From assembly GCF_008629655.1 (NCBI RefSeq), contig NZ_VWSG01000017.1:1-43509 (forward strand): a stretch of DNA of 43,509 bases, in the 5' to 3' direction. This document shows positions 1-8,878 of this stretch, piece by piece. Source of the DNA: Paenimyroides baculatum (GTDB taxonomy: Bacteria; Bacteroidota; Bacteroidia; Flavobacteriales; Flavobacteriaceae). Positions within the stretch are counted from its first letter, which is position 1. Each line of letters starts with the position of its first letter. The notes under the pieces were generated by a model, which saw nothing but the letters and a program-made list of their open reading frames with translations, was not told the DNA's origin and did no database searches. The position numbers and the translations under genes are program-made.

Positions 1-64
1 ATAAAAAACAGTACAATTCAGAAAAGAAGACAATTCTACAACCAACAAAAATTAATAAATTTAT

Positions 65-86
65 AAACTAAACACTAAATTAGTTT
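65..86 (-). terminator. weak hairpin downstream of the STAND NTPase gene
   Basis: A 7-bp inverted repeat (AAACTAA, 65-71; TTAGTTT, 80-86) with an 8-nt loop lies about 15 bases beyond the stop codon of the minus-strand gene. The stem is all A/T except one pair and the flanking T-tract is poor, so this is a weak candidate terminator only. Confidence 0.25.
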
Positions 87-100
87 TTATATTTAACTGT

Positions 101-2159
101 CTAATTTACTTTGAAGACGTACAATTTATAACGTATCTTATTTATAAAAAGACCTTTGTCAACAATAAGTTTATCAATTGAACTTAGTTTTTTTAAAAAT
201 ATTTTTTTTGCCTCTATATTTTCAACAAGTGTTATTTTCGAGGATAAAAGTATTAGTATCTCTAAATTTATTAAATTGTTGACATTTGAAGAAAGTAAAA
301 TATCAAATGTTTTATCAATTAGTTGCTCTAGACCTTGAGTATTCTTTTTAATATTTTCTAGATATAATCTTATCAGCTTGATCTTTTCTATAGAATCATC
401 AATTTTATCAATTTCTGATAATATTTTATCTGAAGAAAGATCTCCTAAAATTATTGATAAAGCTCTTACAACCTTTCTTGATTTCGAATTTTTAAATTTT
501 TCTAATTTTTCATTAGTTGTATCTTTTTTATCATTATCAACCTCATTATTTAAAGACATTATCGATAGTTTAGCAACTATCATATCGTTAATATTTGAAT
601 CATTTAACTCATTGTTATCGACTATCTTCAACGCCATAGCAGGATCAATATATAACATATCAGATATAATATCATATATAACTTCACCTGTGTTTGAAAA
701 ATCACTTTTTTTAAATAAAGCCTCAATGTCAGACAACAAGTTTTCTTCTATAACATTATTGTCTTTTTTCTGTTTTTTAGCAATCAAACAATATAATCTT
801 AGTCTTTCAATATTAATAATTGATTTGTTAGCTATAGAAAGAGCTCCAGTGTAATCTTTAAAAGCTAATTTTGTAGTGACATCAGATATTAATTCTAAGT
901 TATTTTGAAGATAATTAAAATAACTTCCCTTTAAAGATAAATGCACTAAGTTGTTTTGTTGTTTCAACTGGTTTGATGCATTATTTCCAATGTTTATTAT
1001 AGAATTGATTTTATTTAGACTGCCTGTATGCTTAAATGAATTGATAAGAAGTTCTTCATTTACTTCTGAATTAATATCAGTCCATCTCTTTTTATCAAAT
1101 AGTAATTTTAATAATTCAATTTTTTTATCTAAATCTTTAGTTTTATTTAATAGTTTAATTAAAGATTCTTCTACAGAGTCTAGATTTTTTTTGAATTTTT
1201 CTGCAACGAAAGCTTTATAAGAACTAGATATAAATTCTACATCGTTGTCACTCATATGTATAAAATCAATACTACTAATCAACTTTTCAATTTCGTGTCT
1301 CTTAACATCCGTAATAAATGAGAGATCATCTAAAGATAGTTTATCTGGACTTAAAGATAATAGCGATAATAATGTTACTATTGTTTCATTTTTTAAATCA
1401 ATTTTGTTTAATTCAACTTTAATCCATTCTGAATAATCTTCAGATTCCATGATTTTAGACAAGGGAATATCCTTATCTAATTGACGTTTTATAATAAATA
1501 ATCTTGAAAATAATCCTTTTGTAATCTTAAAAATATCTTCTTCCTCATTTTTAGTGATCTCAGAAATATTTAAATAATGTTTTATTTCGTAAATCGATAT
1601 TCCAACTATATTTATACTTGTTGTCGTTATTCTATTTAAATCTTTAACTTCTTTTTTAAAATCTTTTTCATAACCTGTAATTATGTATTTGAACTCCGAT
1701 TGACCTAAAAACAAATACTCTTCTAGTTCTTTCATCAAACCAATACTTTTGGACAATCCATCAATTACAAAATAGATCCTTTTGTTTTTATATTTCTGTC
1801 TTAATTTATACAAAAGAGATCTATATCTATCAATATTTGAGTCATCATTTTCGTCTTCTCCAAGTCTAAAAGCGACTTGACTTATAATATTATCTAAAAA
1901 ATAACTCAAAGAGTAATCAATTTTATTATTAGGATTAAAAAAAACTGAAAATGTTATATTGTCATTTTTTTTTTACAAACTCTTGACAAATTACTGTTTT
2001 TCCACATCCTTCTTCACCTGCCAAAAAAATTATTTGATTATTATCTAAACACTCTTCAATCTGCGTGATATATTGTTTTCTATCTACAGTTACTTCAAGC
2101 GTATTATTAAAACCTAAAGAAAAATCATAAGTTTTAAGAACTTCAGCATTAATTACCAT
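101..2159 (-). pseudogene. STAND/NACHT-like P-loop NTPase, frameshifted in a 10-A tract
   Basis: Two minus-strand reading frames form one gene. The first (2159-1962) starts at ATG and carries a Walker A motif (GEEGCGKT, about residues 48-55). It ends at a TGA directly after ten A (T at 1965-1974 on +). The second continues to 101 in the frame reached by removing one base, with no stop across the junction; joined length is about 685 aa. It supplies a Walker B-like strand (RIYFVIDG), a sensor-1-like strand (YIITGYE), a GLF motif, a winged-helix-like stretch and a long helical C-terminus. That order is typical of STAND NTPases, which act as signal sensors and include antiphage proteins. No N-terminal effector domain is visible, only about 45 residues before Walker A. 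The gene looks AT-richer than its neighbours, which hints at transfer. Family fairly sure; role unknown. The frameshift may be real, phase-variable, slippage-corrected, or a sequencing error. Confidence 0.65.
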
Positions 2160-2274
2160 GTTTTTATTGATTAATTTTGTTTAATTATATATTTCGCCAA
2201 TATACTAATAATCTTTTGTCTCGCATATTAACTTAAGAAGATATTTTTACAAATATGAAATTTTTTATTTTAAT

Positions 2275-2307
2275 ACCAGTAAATCATTATTTTAGTAGTT
2301 TACTGGT
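2275..2307. promoter_or_regulatory. 9-bp perfect inverted repeat upstream of 2341 gene
   Basis: ACCAGTAAA (2275-2283) is repeated inverted as TTTACTGGT (2299-2307) with a 15-nt spacer. It lies 33 bases before the start codon at 2341, in the divergent region shared with the STAND NTPase gene. It could be an operator or a 5'-leader hairpin; no T-tract follows, so it is not a typical terminator. Confidence 0.35.
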
Positions 2308-2340
2308 CAATAATTAAAAAATAACAACGCAAAAACACCT

Positions 2341-3306
2341 ATGAAACTATTATTCAGTGTACTATTTCTACTTTTATCAATAATTTCTTTAAAAGCTCAA
2401 ACAGACTGTAAACAATTATTAGCGCAGAAAATCAATTTATATGATGATCTAGAAAAAACACAGTTGGAACTAACAACAAACTTTTCCAAGCTTACTGATT
2501 GCGGATTAGATGAAACAGATATTGTTTTTTTTGGACAGCCACCTGTTTTAGCAACATTGGTTATTGGTTGGTTAAACGAAGATCCTGAAACTGTAACCTA
2601 TCAAAAGCTATTAGATGAAATATTAAAAATGAAAGCAACGCCTGAATATAAAGAGTCCGTTACCTTTTATAATGATTTTGTATCCCTACGCAGTAAAAGA
2701 ATTGATCTTGCAAATTGGGAAACAGACAGTCAAATTCTACTGGCATTGGTAAAGGACGAGCGTGCCGTTAATGCCATTTATCAGGTTATTAAAGAAAAAC
2801 CAGATGAATTTGAAACTTATGGCGACATGATGGATGAATTTAATAAACTTGCTGATTCTATGATAAGTAACAAAGAACCCTTGGCAGAAGAAACTCCTTT
2901 TTTAACTGATGCCGAAATAATTGATTACGATGAGTTGCTTTTAACTGCACAGATCTGGGGTAAACCTTTACTGATTTATTTTACCGCTTATGTGGATGTT
3001 AATTCACGAAAAATGGAAGAGGCTTTTTTAAATGACAGTGATATACAGGAGTACTTAGAAGCAAATTATTATACCGTAACATTATTTGTGGATGAGAAGA
3101 AAGTAGTTCCTAAAAAATACATTACAAAAAATGCAAAAACAGGAAAATTAATGAAAACGTATGGAGCTTTTTATAACAAGATACAGGAAGAGCGTTTTAA
3201 AAATCAAAGTCAGCCTTACTTTGCGATTGTATCTCCTGACGGAAAAATTTTAAAAACACAAGGTTTCACCCTAAAGAAGAAAGAGTTTAAAAAGTTTTTA
3301 AAATAG
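2341..3306 (+). CDS. secreted DsbD-C-like thioredoxin-fold protein lacking CxxC
   Basis: The 321-aa protein has a signal peptide (residues 1-20, ending KAQ), a helical middle, and a C-terminal third resembling the C-terminal thioredoxin domain of DsbD-type disulfide reductases: a beta strand ending IYFTAY, the sequence RKMEE, a VDEKK strand and a QPYFAIVSPDG strand. In that family the active site reads CxxCRKME. Here it is D219-V-N-S222-RKME, so both catalytic cysteines are gone. The protein is therefore unlikely to be a thiol oxidoreductase and may instead bind or chaperone a partner in the periplasm. It stands alone, divergent from the NTPase gene and convergent with the next. Fold assignment is fairly sure; function is unknown. 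Confidence 0.7.
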   Translation: MKLLFSVLFLLLSIISLKAQTDCKQLLAQKINLYDDLEKTQLELTTNFSKLTDCGLDETDIVFFGQPPVLATLVIGWLNEDPETVTYQKLLDEILKMKATPEYKESVTFYNDFVSLRSKRIDLANWETDSQILLALVKDERAVNAIYQVIKEKPDEFETYGDMMDEFNKLADSMISNKEPLAEETPFLTDAEIIDYDELLLTAQIWGKPLLIYFTAYVDVNSRKMEEAFLNDSDIQEYLEANYYTVTLFVDEKKVVPKKYITKNAKTGKLMKTYGAFYNKIQEERFKNQSQPYFAIVSPDGKILKTQGFTLKKKEFKKFLK

Positions 3307-3383
3307 ATTTTTCTACTACATAGGTGCATAGAACAAATTGAATTTTAATGAACCTAAATAAAAAATAAGTTCTTAACGGACTT

Positions 3384-3866
3384 TTAAAAATCTGTATCTG
3401 TACCCTCATCATCTTCATCCAGAAAATCAAGCTCCTCATCTTGCTGCTTGTAATCATGTGCAATGCCCGGTGGGTTAAACAAACCCCAAGTATCGGTAAT
3501 AAAGTTTTTGTTGTTAAACGCAGCTACCCACTCTACAAACAATAATCGGAATTCTTCGATCTGCGTACGGATGATCTGGTAATACTCTACGTCTTCAAAA
3601 CCTAACATTTTCAGGGTGTGATATGAAACCATTAAATCACGTGCTGCCTTACGGATTAATGTCGCATTTTCCATTTTTATATCGTAGAGTTTTACCGCAA
3701 GTGCTCCGGCTAATTTCGCCTGAATAAGCATGGCATCGCCCAGCAACTGACCTTTTAAGTCTATCAAAATAGAATCATCTGCAGGAAATAAACCGGTAAT
3801 TGCTTTTAGGGTTTCAAAAATTTCTTCGGACTTTTTGTAAATGGGTGTTTGCAAGTAATTTTTCAT
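3384..3866 (-). CDS. four-helix-bundle protein (S23/IVP-like)
   Basis: The 160-aa protein is almost wholly helical. It begins with the pattern YKKSEEIFETLKAITGLFP and contains heptad-rich helices and an IRKAARDLMVSYHTLKML segment, as in four-helix-bundle proteins related to those encoded by 23S rRNA intervening sequences, which are common and uncharacterised in Bacteroidetes. The last 20 residues are very acidic (runs of D/E), so the C-terminus is probably a disordered tail. It is monocistronic, and the 604 bases upstream carry no gene. No enzymatic motif is visible. Molecular role is not known. Confidence 0.55.
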   Translation of the reverse strand: MKNYLQTPIYKKSEEIFETLKAITGLFPADDSILIDLKGQLLGDAMLIQAKLAGALAVKLYDIKMENATLIRKAARDLMVSYHTLKMLGFEDVEYYQIIRTQIEEFRLLFVEWVAAFNNKNFITDTWGLFNPPGIAHDYKQQDEELDFLDEDDEGTDTDF

Positions 3867-3955
3867 CTGTAACCGTTTTTATAAACATACAAAATTTTCT
3901 TGAATTGTAATGTATGCGGATGATTTGCTGAGGTTGATGCATCAAGAGAATCTCC

Positions 3956-3980
3956 GAAAAGAAAAGAAAAGAAAAGAAAA
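3956..3980. repeat. (GAAAA)5 pentanucleotide tandem repeat
   Basis: Five perfect tandem copies of GAAAA, directly before the interspersed-repeat-like block. Intergenic, about 90 bases upstream of the start codon of the 3866 gene, so copy-number change could alter its promoter region. Confidence 0.85.
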
Positions 3981-3990
3981 TGAATTTATC

Positions 3991-4097
3991 TGTCATTCCG
4001 ACCAAGGAGGACCCGAGCGATAGCGAACTGGCGAAGCAATCTCTAATAATCAAAACTTCAGTTTCTTCTACTACACTCCGTTTCGCTCAGAATGATA
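3991..4097. repeat. interspersed palindromic repeat element (TCATTCyGA type)
   Basis: The block begins TGTCATTCCGACCAAGGAGG and ends with the near-inverse TCGCTCAGAATGATA, so the two ends carry inverted copies of TCATTC(C/T)GA. It is more GC-rich than its surroundings. From memory, sequences of this form recur between genes in Bacteroidetes genomes. It codes for nothing convincing and could be a REP/MITE-like element; copy number elsewhere cannot be judged here. Confidence 0.45.
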
Positions 4098-4470
4098 CTT
4101 TTTGGACACCCTCTTTTATTTAAGCTCCATTGTCCCTTATTGATCTTCCCATTATTCTGATTCAGTTAAATTAATCTTCCAACGGTTTTTGTGGTAAAAT
4201 ACACCTGCTATCAGGTTTTTTTTCAAGGATCTCTTTAAACTCGTCTTGCAACAATAGGCTGTTAATTCTATAAAATAAACAGGAACAGGTTATCTAAAAC
4301 AAAAAAAATTATTATCTTACAGCTTATAATGATTCCCTATTCTTTATTTTCAAAGTTCAATGTCGCATCAACTCCGCGGTTAAAGCATAGTAAAGTGCTG
4401 TTAAGCAAATAGTGTAGCCCAAACAAAGCGTTTAATAGAGGGAAATAAATTTAAAACCAATAAAAGCTTC

Positions 4471-5940
4471 TTACTTTCGTACAACCAATTTCAGTGCTTT
4501 TTGCACATTATTATTAAATTCGTGAACCCAGCCCGTTTTATAAATCAACAGCATAAAGATACCTGCGAAGAAACTGCAACGGACGATAAAATCGAACATT
4601 CCAAAAATATTTAATGGCAAAACAAAAGCAATTGTCAACAGAACCAGACTGCTTGCAATGGTTTTTATGTAATTGGCATTTATTGGAAGGATATTAAACT
4701 TACGGTAAATGAACCACAACTTGGTAAGGTTAAAAACCAGCATGGCAAAAAACGATGCCCATGCAACGCCAATTATTCCAAAATTAGTCTGTGTTAAAAC
4801 GTAATAATTTAACGCAACGTTTAAAACAGCCAATACTACTATCGCTATTAAATTAAAGCGGTAAAATTTTGAGTAGGCAATAATTTCTGTATTAAAACCG
4901 GTTGCCATATTTAACACCACATTTCCGCCTAAAATATACAGTACGGGTAAAATAGGCAGTAATTTATCAGCAGTTGGCAGTATCTCAAAAAAGTCTTTCA
5001 TTCCCAGAATTACGCAGCCGTATAGCAGAATTCCAATAAAAAACAGGTTTTTGGCGACATCGGCATACTTTATCTTTAAAACGGATAAGTCGTTTTTCTT
5101 TAAAGATTCGGATATTAACGGACTGTACAATGCAAATACTCCGGCTGCTGGAATCATTAAAGCATTTGCCAGATTCACACCGATATTAAAATCTCCGTTG
5201 GCTGCATTCGATATAAATTCCGGTATCATTATAGAATCAATTCTGAAGGCAAAAAAAGATCCTAAACTTGCCGAAAACGCATACAGACTGTATTGATAAT
5301 ATTGTTTTTTGGGGATCTCTTGGAAAAGGTCTTTGTAGTTTAAAGTATATACCGGTTTAAAATATCTGAACAAATACAATCCGATAGCTAACAGCATAAC
5401 TGCAAAAGAAACTGCATAAAAAATCAATCCTTGTACTTCTGTAAAACCGTAATATAAGATCAATACAAAAGCTAAGGGTAGTGTTATTTTAGGAATGATT
5501 TTTTCGTAAAAAGTAGGAATTGAAAGTTTTTGAAGGTTGGTTGCCTGTCGTTTAAACAAATCGACATACGCCAAACAGATTGCTATAAAAAAACCATAAA
5601 TAAAATACTGTTTGTTTTCCAGCCAATCAAACCAGTAAACAACAGTTACACCAATGGCGCAGAAAAAAATCATCCAAACAATAGAAATCATGCTGTACGA
5701 AAATAATTTCCGCTGCAATAAATCGTTTAGTTTCGGTTGAAAATTCAATAACGCAGTTGATGCTCCTAAAACCATAATGGGGTACAATATTTGTGCAAAA
5801 CCATCGATAAAACGAATAATTCCCAGCAAATCTTTATCGTACGGATAAATAAAAAGTGTGGACACCGTGCCAATTAGCACACCGAAATAATTTATCAGCG
5901 TAAACCACAAAGCCTGTTTGCTAGAAAACTTGGTATCCAT
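4471..5940 (-). CDS. polysaccharide flippase (Wzx/MATE-like, multi-TM)
   Basis: An integral membrane protein of 489 aa with about 12-14 hydrophobic segments, of the oligosaccharide flippase/polysaccharide biosynthesis family that moves lipid-linked glycans across the inner membrane. The N-terminus (FSSKQALWFTLINYFGVLIG) and the AAGVFALYSPLISE and IGVAWASFFAML segments fit the family. The start at 5940 (MDTKF) is preferred over an upstream in-frame codon at 6000, because the upstream 20 residues are hydrophilic and a TATATTTG promoter element lies just before 5940. It is divergent from the methyltransferase-GT2 pair and is the only flippase candidate near the GtrB/GtrII genes. Confidence 0.8.
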   Translation of the reverse strand: MDTKFSSKQALWFTLINYFGVLIGTVSTLFIYPYDKDLLGIIRFIDGFAQILYPIMVLGASTALLNFQPKLNDLLQRKLFSYSMISIVWMIFFCAIGVTVVYWFDWLENKQYFIYGFFIAICLAYVDLFKRQATNLQKLSIPTFYEKIIPKITLPLAFVLILYYGFTEVQGLIFYAVSFAVMLLAIGLYLFRYFKPVYTLNYKDLFQEIPKKQYYQYSLYAFSASLGSFFAFRIDSIMIPEFISNAANGDFNIGVNLANALMIPAAGVFALYSPLISESLKKNDLSVLKIKYADVAKNLFFIGILLYGCVILGMKDFFEILPTADKLLPILPVLYILGGNVVLNMATGFNTEIIAYSKFYRFNLIAIVVLAVLNVALNYYVLTQTNFGIIGVAWASFFAMLVFNLTKLWFIYRKFNILPINANYIKTIASSLVLLTIAFVLPLNIFGMFDFIVRCSFFAGIFMLLIYKTGWVHEFNNNVQKALKLVVRK

Positions 5941-5953
5941 TTTACATTTTTTA

Positions 5954-5961
5954 CAAATATA
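5954..5961 (-). promoter_or_regulatory. -7 promoter element (TATATTTG) of the flippase gene
   Basis: A perfect TAnnTTTG on the minus strand, ending 13 bases before the ATG at 5940. No good -33 TTG at the usual spacing was found. If used, the 5' leader would be very short. Confidence 0.4.
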
Positions 5962-6015
5962 ATCGTTAATCTTTAAATTGATTTTAATTACTTTTACCAA
6001 TCACAATTTTCTATT

Positions 6016-6537
6016 ATGTACGAAAAAACCTATCCGAAACAACGCTTTAAAATTACCATGGATTTTTTGCTGGAACACATTTCTAAAGATGCAAAAATTT
6101 TAGATTTGGGTGTAGAAAATCCGTTGTCTGCATTGATGAAAGAGGAAGGATTTAACGTACAAAATACCACCGGAGAAGATTTAGACGAAAATCAGGAAGC
6201 GTTGCAGCAAACCGATTATGATGTATTGACCGCTTTTGAAATTTTTGAACATTTGCTGAATCCGTACACCGTTTTAAAAAACTGTAAGGCACATAAAATT
6301 GTGATTTCGGTTCCGTTGCGTTTGTGGTTTTCCCCGGCTTATCGTAGTAAAACAGATTTTTGGGACAGACATTATCACGAGTTTGAAGATTGGCAGTTGG
6401 ATTGGTTGCTTGAAAAATGTGGCTATAAAATTACGGCTCGAAAAAAATGGGCGCATGCGGTGAATAAAATCGGGATTCGACCATTGTTGCGAAAGTTCAC
6501 TCCGCGTTATTACATGATTTTGGCAGAAAAAATTTAG
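6016..6537 (+). CDS. class I SAM-dependent methyltransferase-like protein
   Basis: A short (173 aa) Rossmann methyltransferase. Motif I is AKILDLGVENPL (about residues 29-40), post-I acidic residue GEDLDE, and the motif II region YDVLTAFEIFEHLLNP, a variant of the FDxVxxxEVLEHxxxP signature of methyltransferase_11/23 proteins. The usual GxGxG glycine loop is reduced to G-V-E-N, so cofactor binding may be altered. No membrane segment. The stop at 6537 is one base before the GT2 start at 6539, so the two are co-transcribed; the acceptor is probably a glycan or glycolipid intermediate (inference). Confidence 0.7.
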   Translation: MYEKTYPKQRFKITMDFLLEHISKDAKILDLGVENPLSALMKEEGFNVQNTTGEDLDENQEALQQTDYDVLTAFEIFEHLLNPYTVLKNCKAHKIVISVPLRLWFSPAYRSKTDFWDRHYHEFEDWQLDWLLEKCGYKITARKKWAHAVNKIGIRPLLRKFTPRYYMILAEKI

Positions 6538-6538
6538 C

Positions 6539-7387
6539 ATGAAGGTTTATTGCGTAATCCCCACTTATAACGAAGAAACTTTTATTGCCCTAACATTAAA
6601 TTCGCTGGTGCAGCAAACCGTTGTGCCCGATAAAATTGTAGTAGTAAACGATAATTCTACCGATAGAACTGCTGATATTATTGCTGATTTCGAAAGAAAG
6701 CACGAGAATATTTCTCAGGTTTTTAATGAGTCTGAAAACAAGCATTTACCGGGGAGCAAGGTAATTAGAGCGTTCAACAAAGGTTTTAAAACATTAGACG
6801 ATTCGTTTGATATTATTGTGAAATTAGATGGTGATTTGATTCTTCCTACAAATTATTTTGAACGAATTATTGAAACTTTCAACAAAAACAGCCGAATTGG
6901 AATGGTTGGCGGTTTTGCATATATCGAAAAAAACAACGAATGGATTTTAGAAAGTTTAACCGACAAAGACCATATTCGTGGGGCGTTTAAAGCCTACCGA
7001 AAAGAATGTTTTTTAGAAATTGGTGGCTTGAAACCTGCGATGGGTTGGGATACGGTTGACGAATTGTTGTGCCGTTTTTACAATTGGCAAATTATTACTT
7101 TAGAAGATTTAAAGGTTAAGCATTTGAAACCAACCGGTGCTACCTACGATCAATCGGCACGATACAAACAAGGCGAAGCTTTTTACACTTTAGGCTACGG
7201 TTTTTGGATTACTGCCATTGCCAGTTTAAAATTAGCCTTACGCAAACAAAAACCTTTACTTTTTATTGACTATTTAAAAGGATTTTTTAAAGCCAAAAAC
7301 AACAAAACTCCGTTATTGGTAACTACAGAACAAGCTAAATTTATAAGAGCATATCGCTGGAAGAAAATGAAAGAGAAATTGTTTTAA
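6539..7387 (+). CDS. glycosyltransferase family 2 protein
   Basis: The 282-aa protein starts with the GT-A nucleotide-binding strand (YCVIPTYNEETFIALTLNSL). It carries VVNDNSTDRT, the metal-binding DxD motif in KLDGDLILP (about residues 98-106), and an acceptor-side GWDTVDELLCRF. A nucleotide-sugar-dependent inverting transferase on the cytoplasmic face; sugar and acceptor cannot be told. It is translationally coupled to the methyltransferase ahead of it and ends only five bases from the convergent GtrII-like gene. Confidence 0.85.
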   Translation: MKVYCVIPTYNEETFIALTLNSLVQQTVVPDKIVVVNDNSTDRTADIIADFERKHENISQVFNESENKHLPGSKVIRAFNKGFKTLDDSFDIIVKLDGDLILPTNYFERIIETFNKNSRIGMVGGFAYIEKNNEWILESLTDKDHIRGAFKAYRKECFLEIGGLKPAMGWDTVDELLCRFYNWQIITLEDLKVKHLKPTGATYDQSARYKQGEAFYTLGYGFWITAIASLKLALRKQKPLLFIDYLKGFFKAKNNKTPLLVTTEQAKFIRAYRWKKMKEKLF

Positions 7388-7392
7388 ACTTT

Positions 7393-8841
7393 TTAGTTAA
7401 ATTCAACCATAAAAAATCCATCCTCAATTTTGTATAAATTATAAACGTACGATTTAAATACTAATTCAGGATTTTTTATCTGTTCATTAAAAGCTACAAA
7501 TTCTATGTTTTCTTGTAAACCGCTAAAAGAAATTACATCTTTTGAAAACCATGCATTTTGACCAATTTCTTTTAGAACAATCGTTTTTACAAAAGGAAAC
7601 TGTTCTAAAATTCTATATGATTTGCGTGCATAATTTATATCTCCTTTATACATAATTTTTTTAATATCGTACGTTCTTACAACTGCGTTTAAATCATAAA
7701 CGAACATTTCCTGATACTCTTTTTGGAACTGTAAAGCATTAGATGTTTGAGCCATTAAATTGAAACAAAATATCGTATTCAATATAATTAAAACTCTAAA
7801 TACTTTAAAATAAATACCCTTAAAATTCTTTGAAAAATAAACCATTGTAAACATAAAAACACCGAATCCGGGTAAAGCTCTTAGTGGAAGATATTCTGCT
7901 TTGATAAATAAATTTGGACCTAATATAAGCAGTATTGAAGTTAAAACCAGTACTATTCTTCCTATAAGGATCTTTACTGTGTAAAAGAATGACTTTTTTT
8001 TGAGAAACAAATCAATCGCAGATACAATTGGCAGTGATATTAGCGCAATCAGTATTACATAGTAATAACCTGTATCATAAAGCAATAGGCAGATATCGTA
8101 AAATGTAAGTAGCTTTTCAATTAGTAAGTCTTTAACGTTGGGTTCAGAGAAAACAAGCTGCATTCTACTGTCATTGACACCAAGGTTTAATAGCGTTTTC
8201 GTTAAATGGTAAAAAGTGAAACCGATTATAAACGACAAGATCATGAAAAACGCATTCAAAAATAAATTCTTTAATTCGTTCTTTTCAAAACAATTATACA
8301 AATAAATTATTCCTACAGAGAAAAATATTGAAATAGACGGTTGAAACAACCCTAACGTTAAGAAAAAACACACACTGGAAATAGCAATAAAACATTTCTT
8401 ATTGTTAAAAAAAATAAAAGGAATAATCATTAAAAAAATAGACAGTGACATAAATAATATATCATATCTATAAGGGAGATTACTTAAATAAAAGGGCGAG
8501 ATTAATATTAGTAAAGAAGTCCATTTAATCTTTTTTCCTTTCTCAATGCCCCACATTTCACATAATAAATATCCCGCAAAACCTAATATTAATACCGACA
8601 TAGTAAGACTGTAAGGATACAAACTGAATGCGTAATTGGAGAACGATGTTATTTTTGTGATCCAATTATTAACAAATCGGGCATCGTGATTCCAACCATG
8701 TCCATAAAGAATTCTTGAATGATCATCGCTATAATAAACATTTGCGATTAGCAATGGTAAAACATATACAACACTTAAAATTAATGTTAGCGTCAATGCT
8801 TTTTTATCTTGCAAAAGTTTATTTAATTCTTCTATCTTCAT
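7393..8841 (-). CDS. GtrII-type membrane glucosyltransferase (paralogue 1)
   Basis: A 482-aa polytopic membrane protein. After the first TM segment it has YYSDDHSRILYGHGWNHDARF, matching the acidic DDxxR ... W..D(G/A)RF extracytoplasmic loop of the Glucos_trans_II (GtrII) family; about ten further hydrophobic segments and a soluble C-terminal domain follow. GtrII-type enzymes transfer glucose from undecaprenyl-phosphate-glucose to surface polysaccharide in the periplasm. It is third in a minus-strand operon behind gtrB and a paralogue (37-base gap). The two paralogues share topology and the loop motif but little other obvious sequence, so they probably modify different acceptor positions. Confidence 0.75.
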   Translation of the reverse strand: MKIEELNKLLQDKKALTLTLILSVVYVLPLLIANVYYSDDHSRILYGHGWNHDARFVNNWITKITSFSNYAFSLYPYSLTMSVLILGFAGYLLCEMWGIEKGKKIKWTSLLILISPFYLSNLPYRYDILFMSLSIFLMIIPFIFFNNKKCFIAISSVCFFLTLGLFQPSISIFFSVGIIYLYNCFEKNELKNLFLNAFFMILSFIIGFTFYHLTKTLLNLGVNDSRMQLVFSEPNVKDLLIEKLLTFYDICLLLYDTGYYYVILIALISLPIVSAIDLFLKKKSFFYTVKILIGRIVLVLTSILLILGPNLFIKAEYLPLRALPGFGVFMFTMVYFSKNFKGIYFKVFRVLIILNTIFCFNLMAQTSNALQFQKEYQEMFVYDLNAVVRTYDIKKIMYKGDINYARKSYRILEQFPFVKTIVLKEIGQNAWFSKDVISFSGLQENIEFVAFNEQIKNPELVFKSYVYNLYKIEDGFFMVEFN

Positions 8842-8878
8842 TGCACTTTTTTAAATAGATTTCACAATAAATTTCAAA

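Larger units (their letters stand above)
3867..4470. other. gene-free 604-bp intergenic stretch
   Basis: No convincing gene on either strand. It holds a (GAAAA)5 microsatellite at 3956-3980 and an interspersed-repeat-like block at 3991-4097. The rest (4100-4470) is AT-rich with stops in all frames and no recognisable RNA or remnant gene. Both flanking genes are on the minus strand, so the region must hold the promoter of the 3866 gene and the end of the flippase transcript, but no clear hairpin terminator was found. Confidence 0.6.

Noticed and set aside
156..1436. Several open frames on the plus strand opposite the NTPase gene
   Set aside because: Low-complexity Ser/Phe/Leu-rich translations, as expected from the reverse of a Lys/Asn/Glu-rich AT-rich gene; no start context or domain.
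3956..3980. Short tandem repeats as a CRISPR array
   Set aside because: The units are 5 bp with no spacers, and no cas genes are near.
3814..4053. 79-codon open frame on the minus strand
   Set aside because: Runs across the pentanucleotide repeat and the interspersed element and overlaps a well-supported gene; no protein-like pattern.
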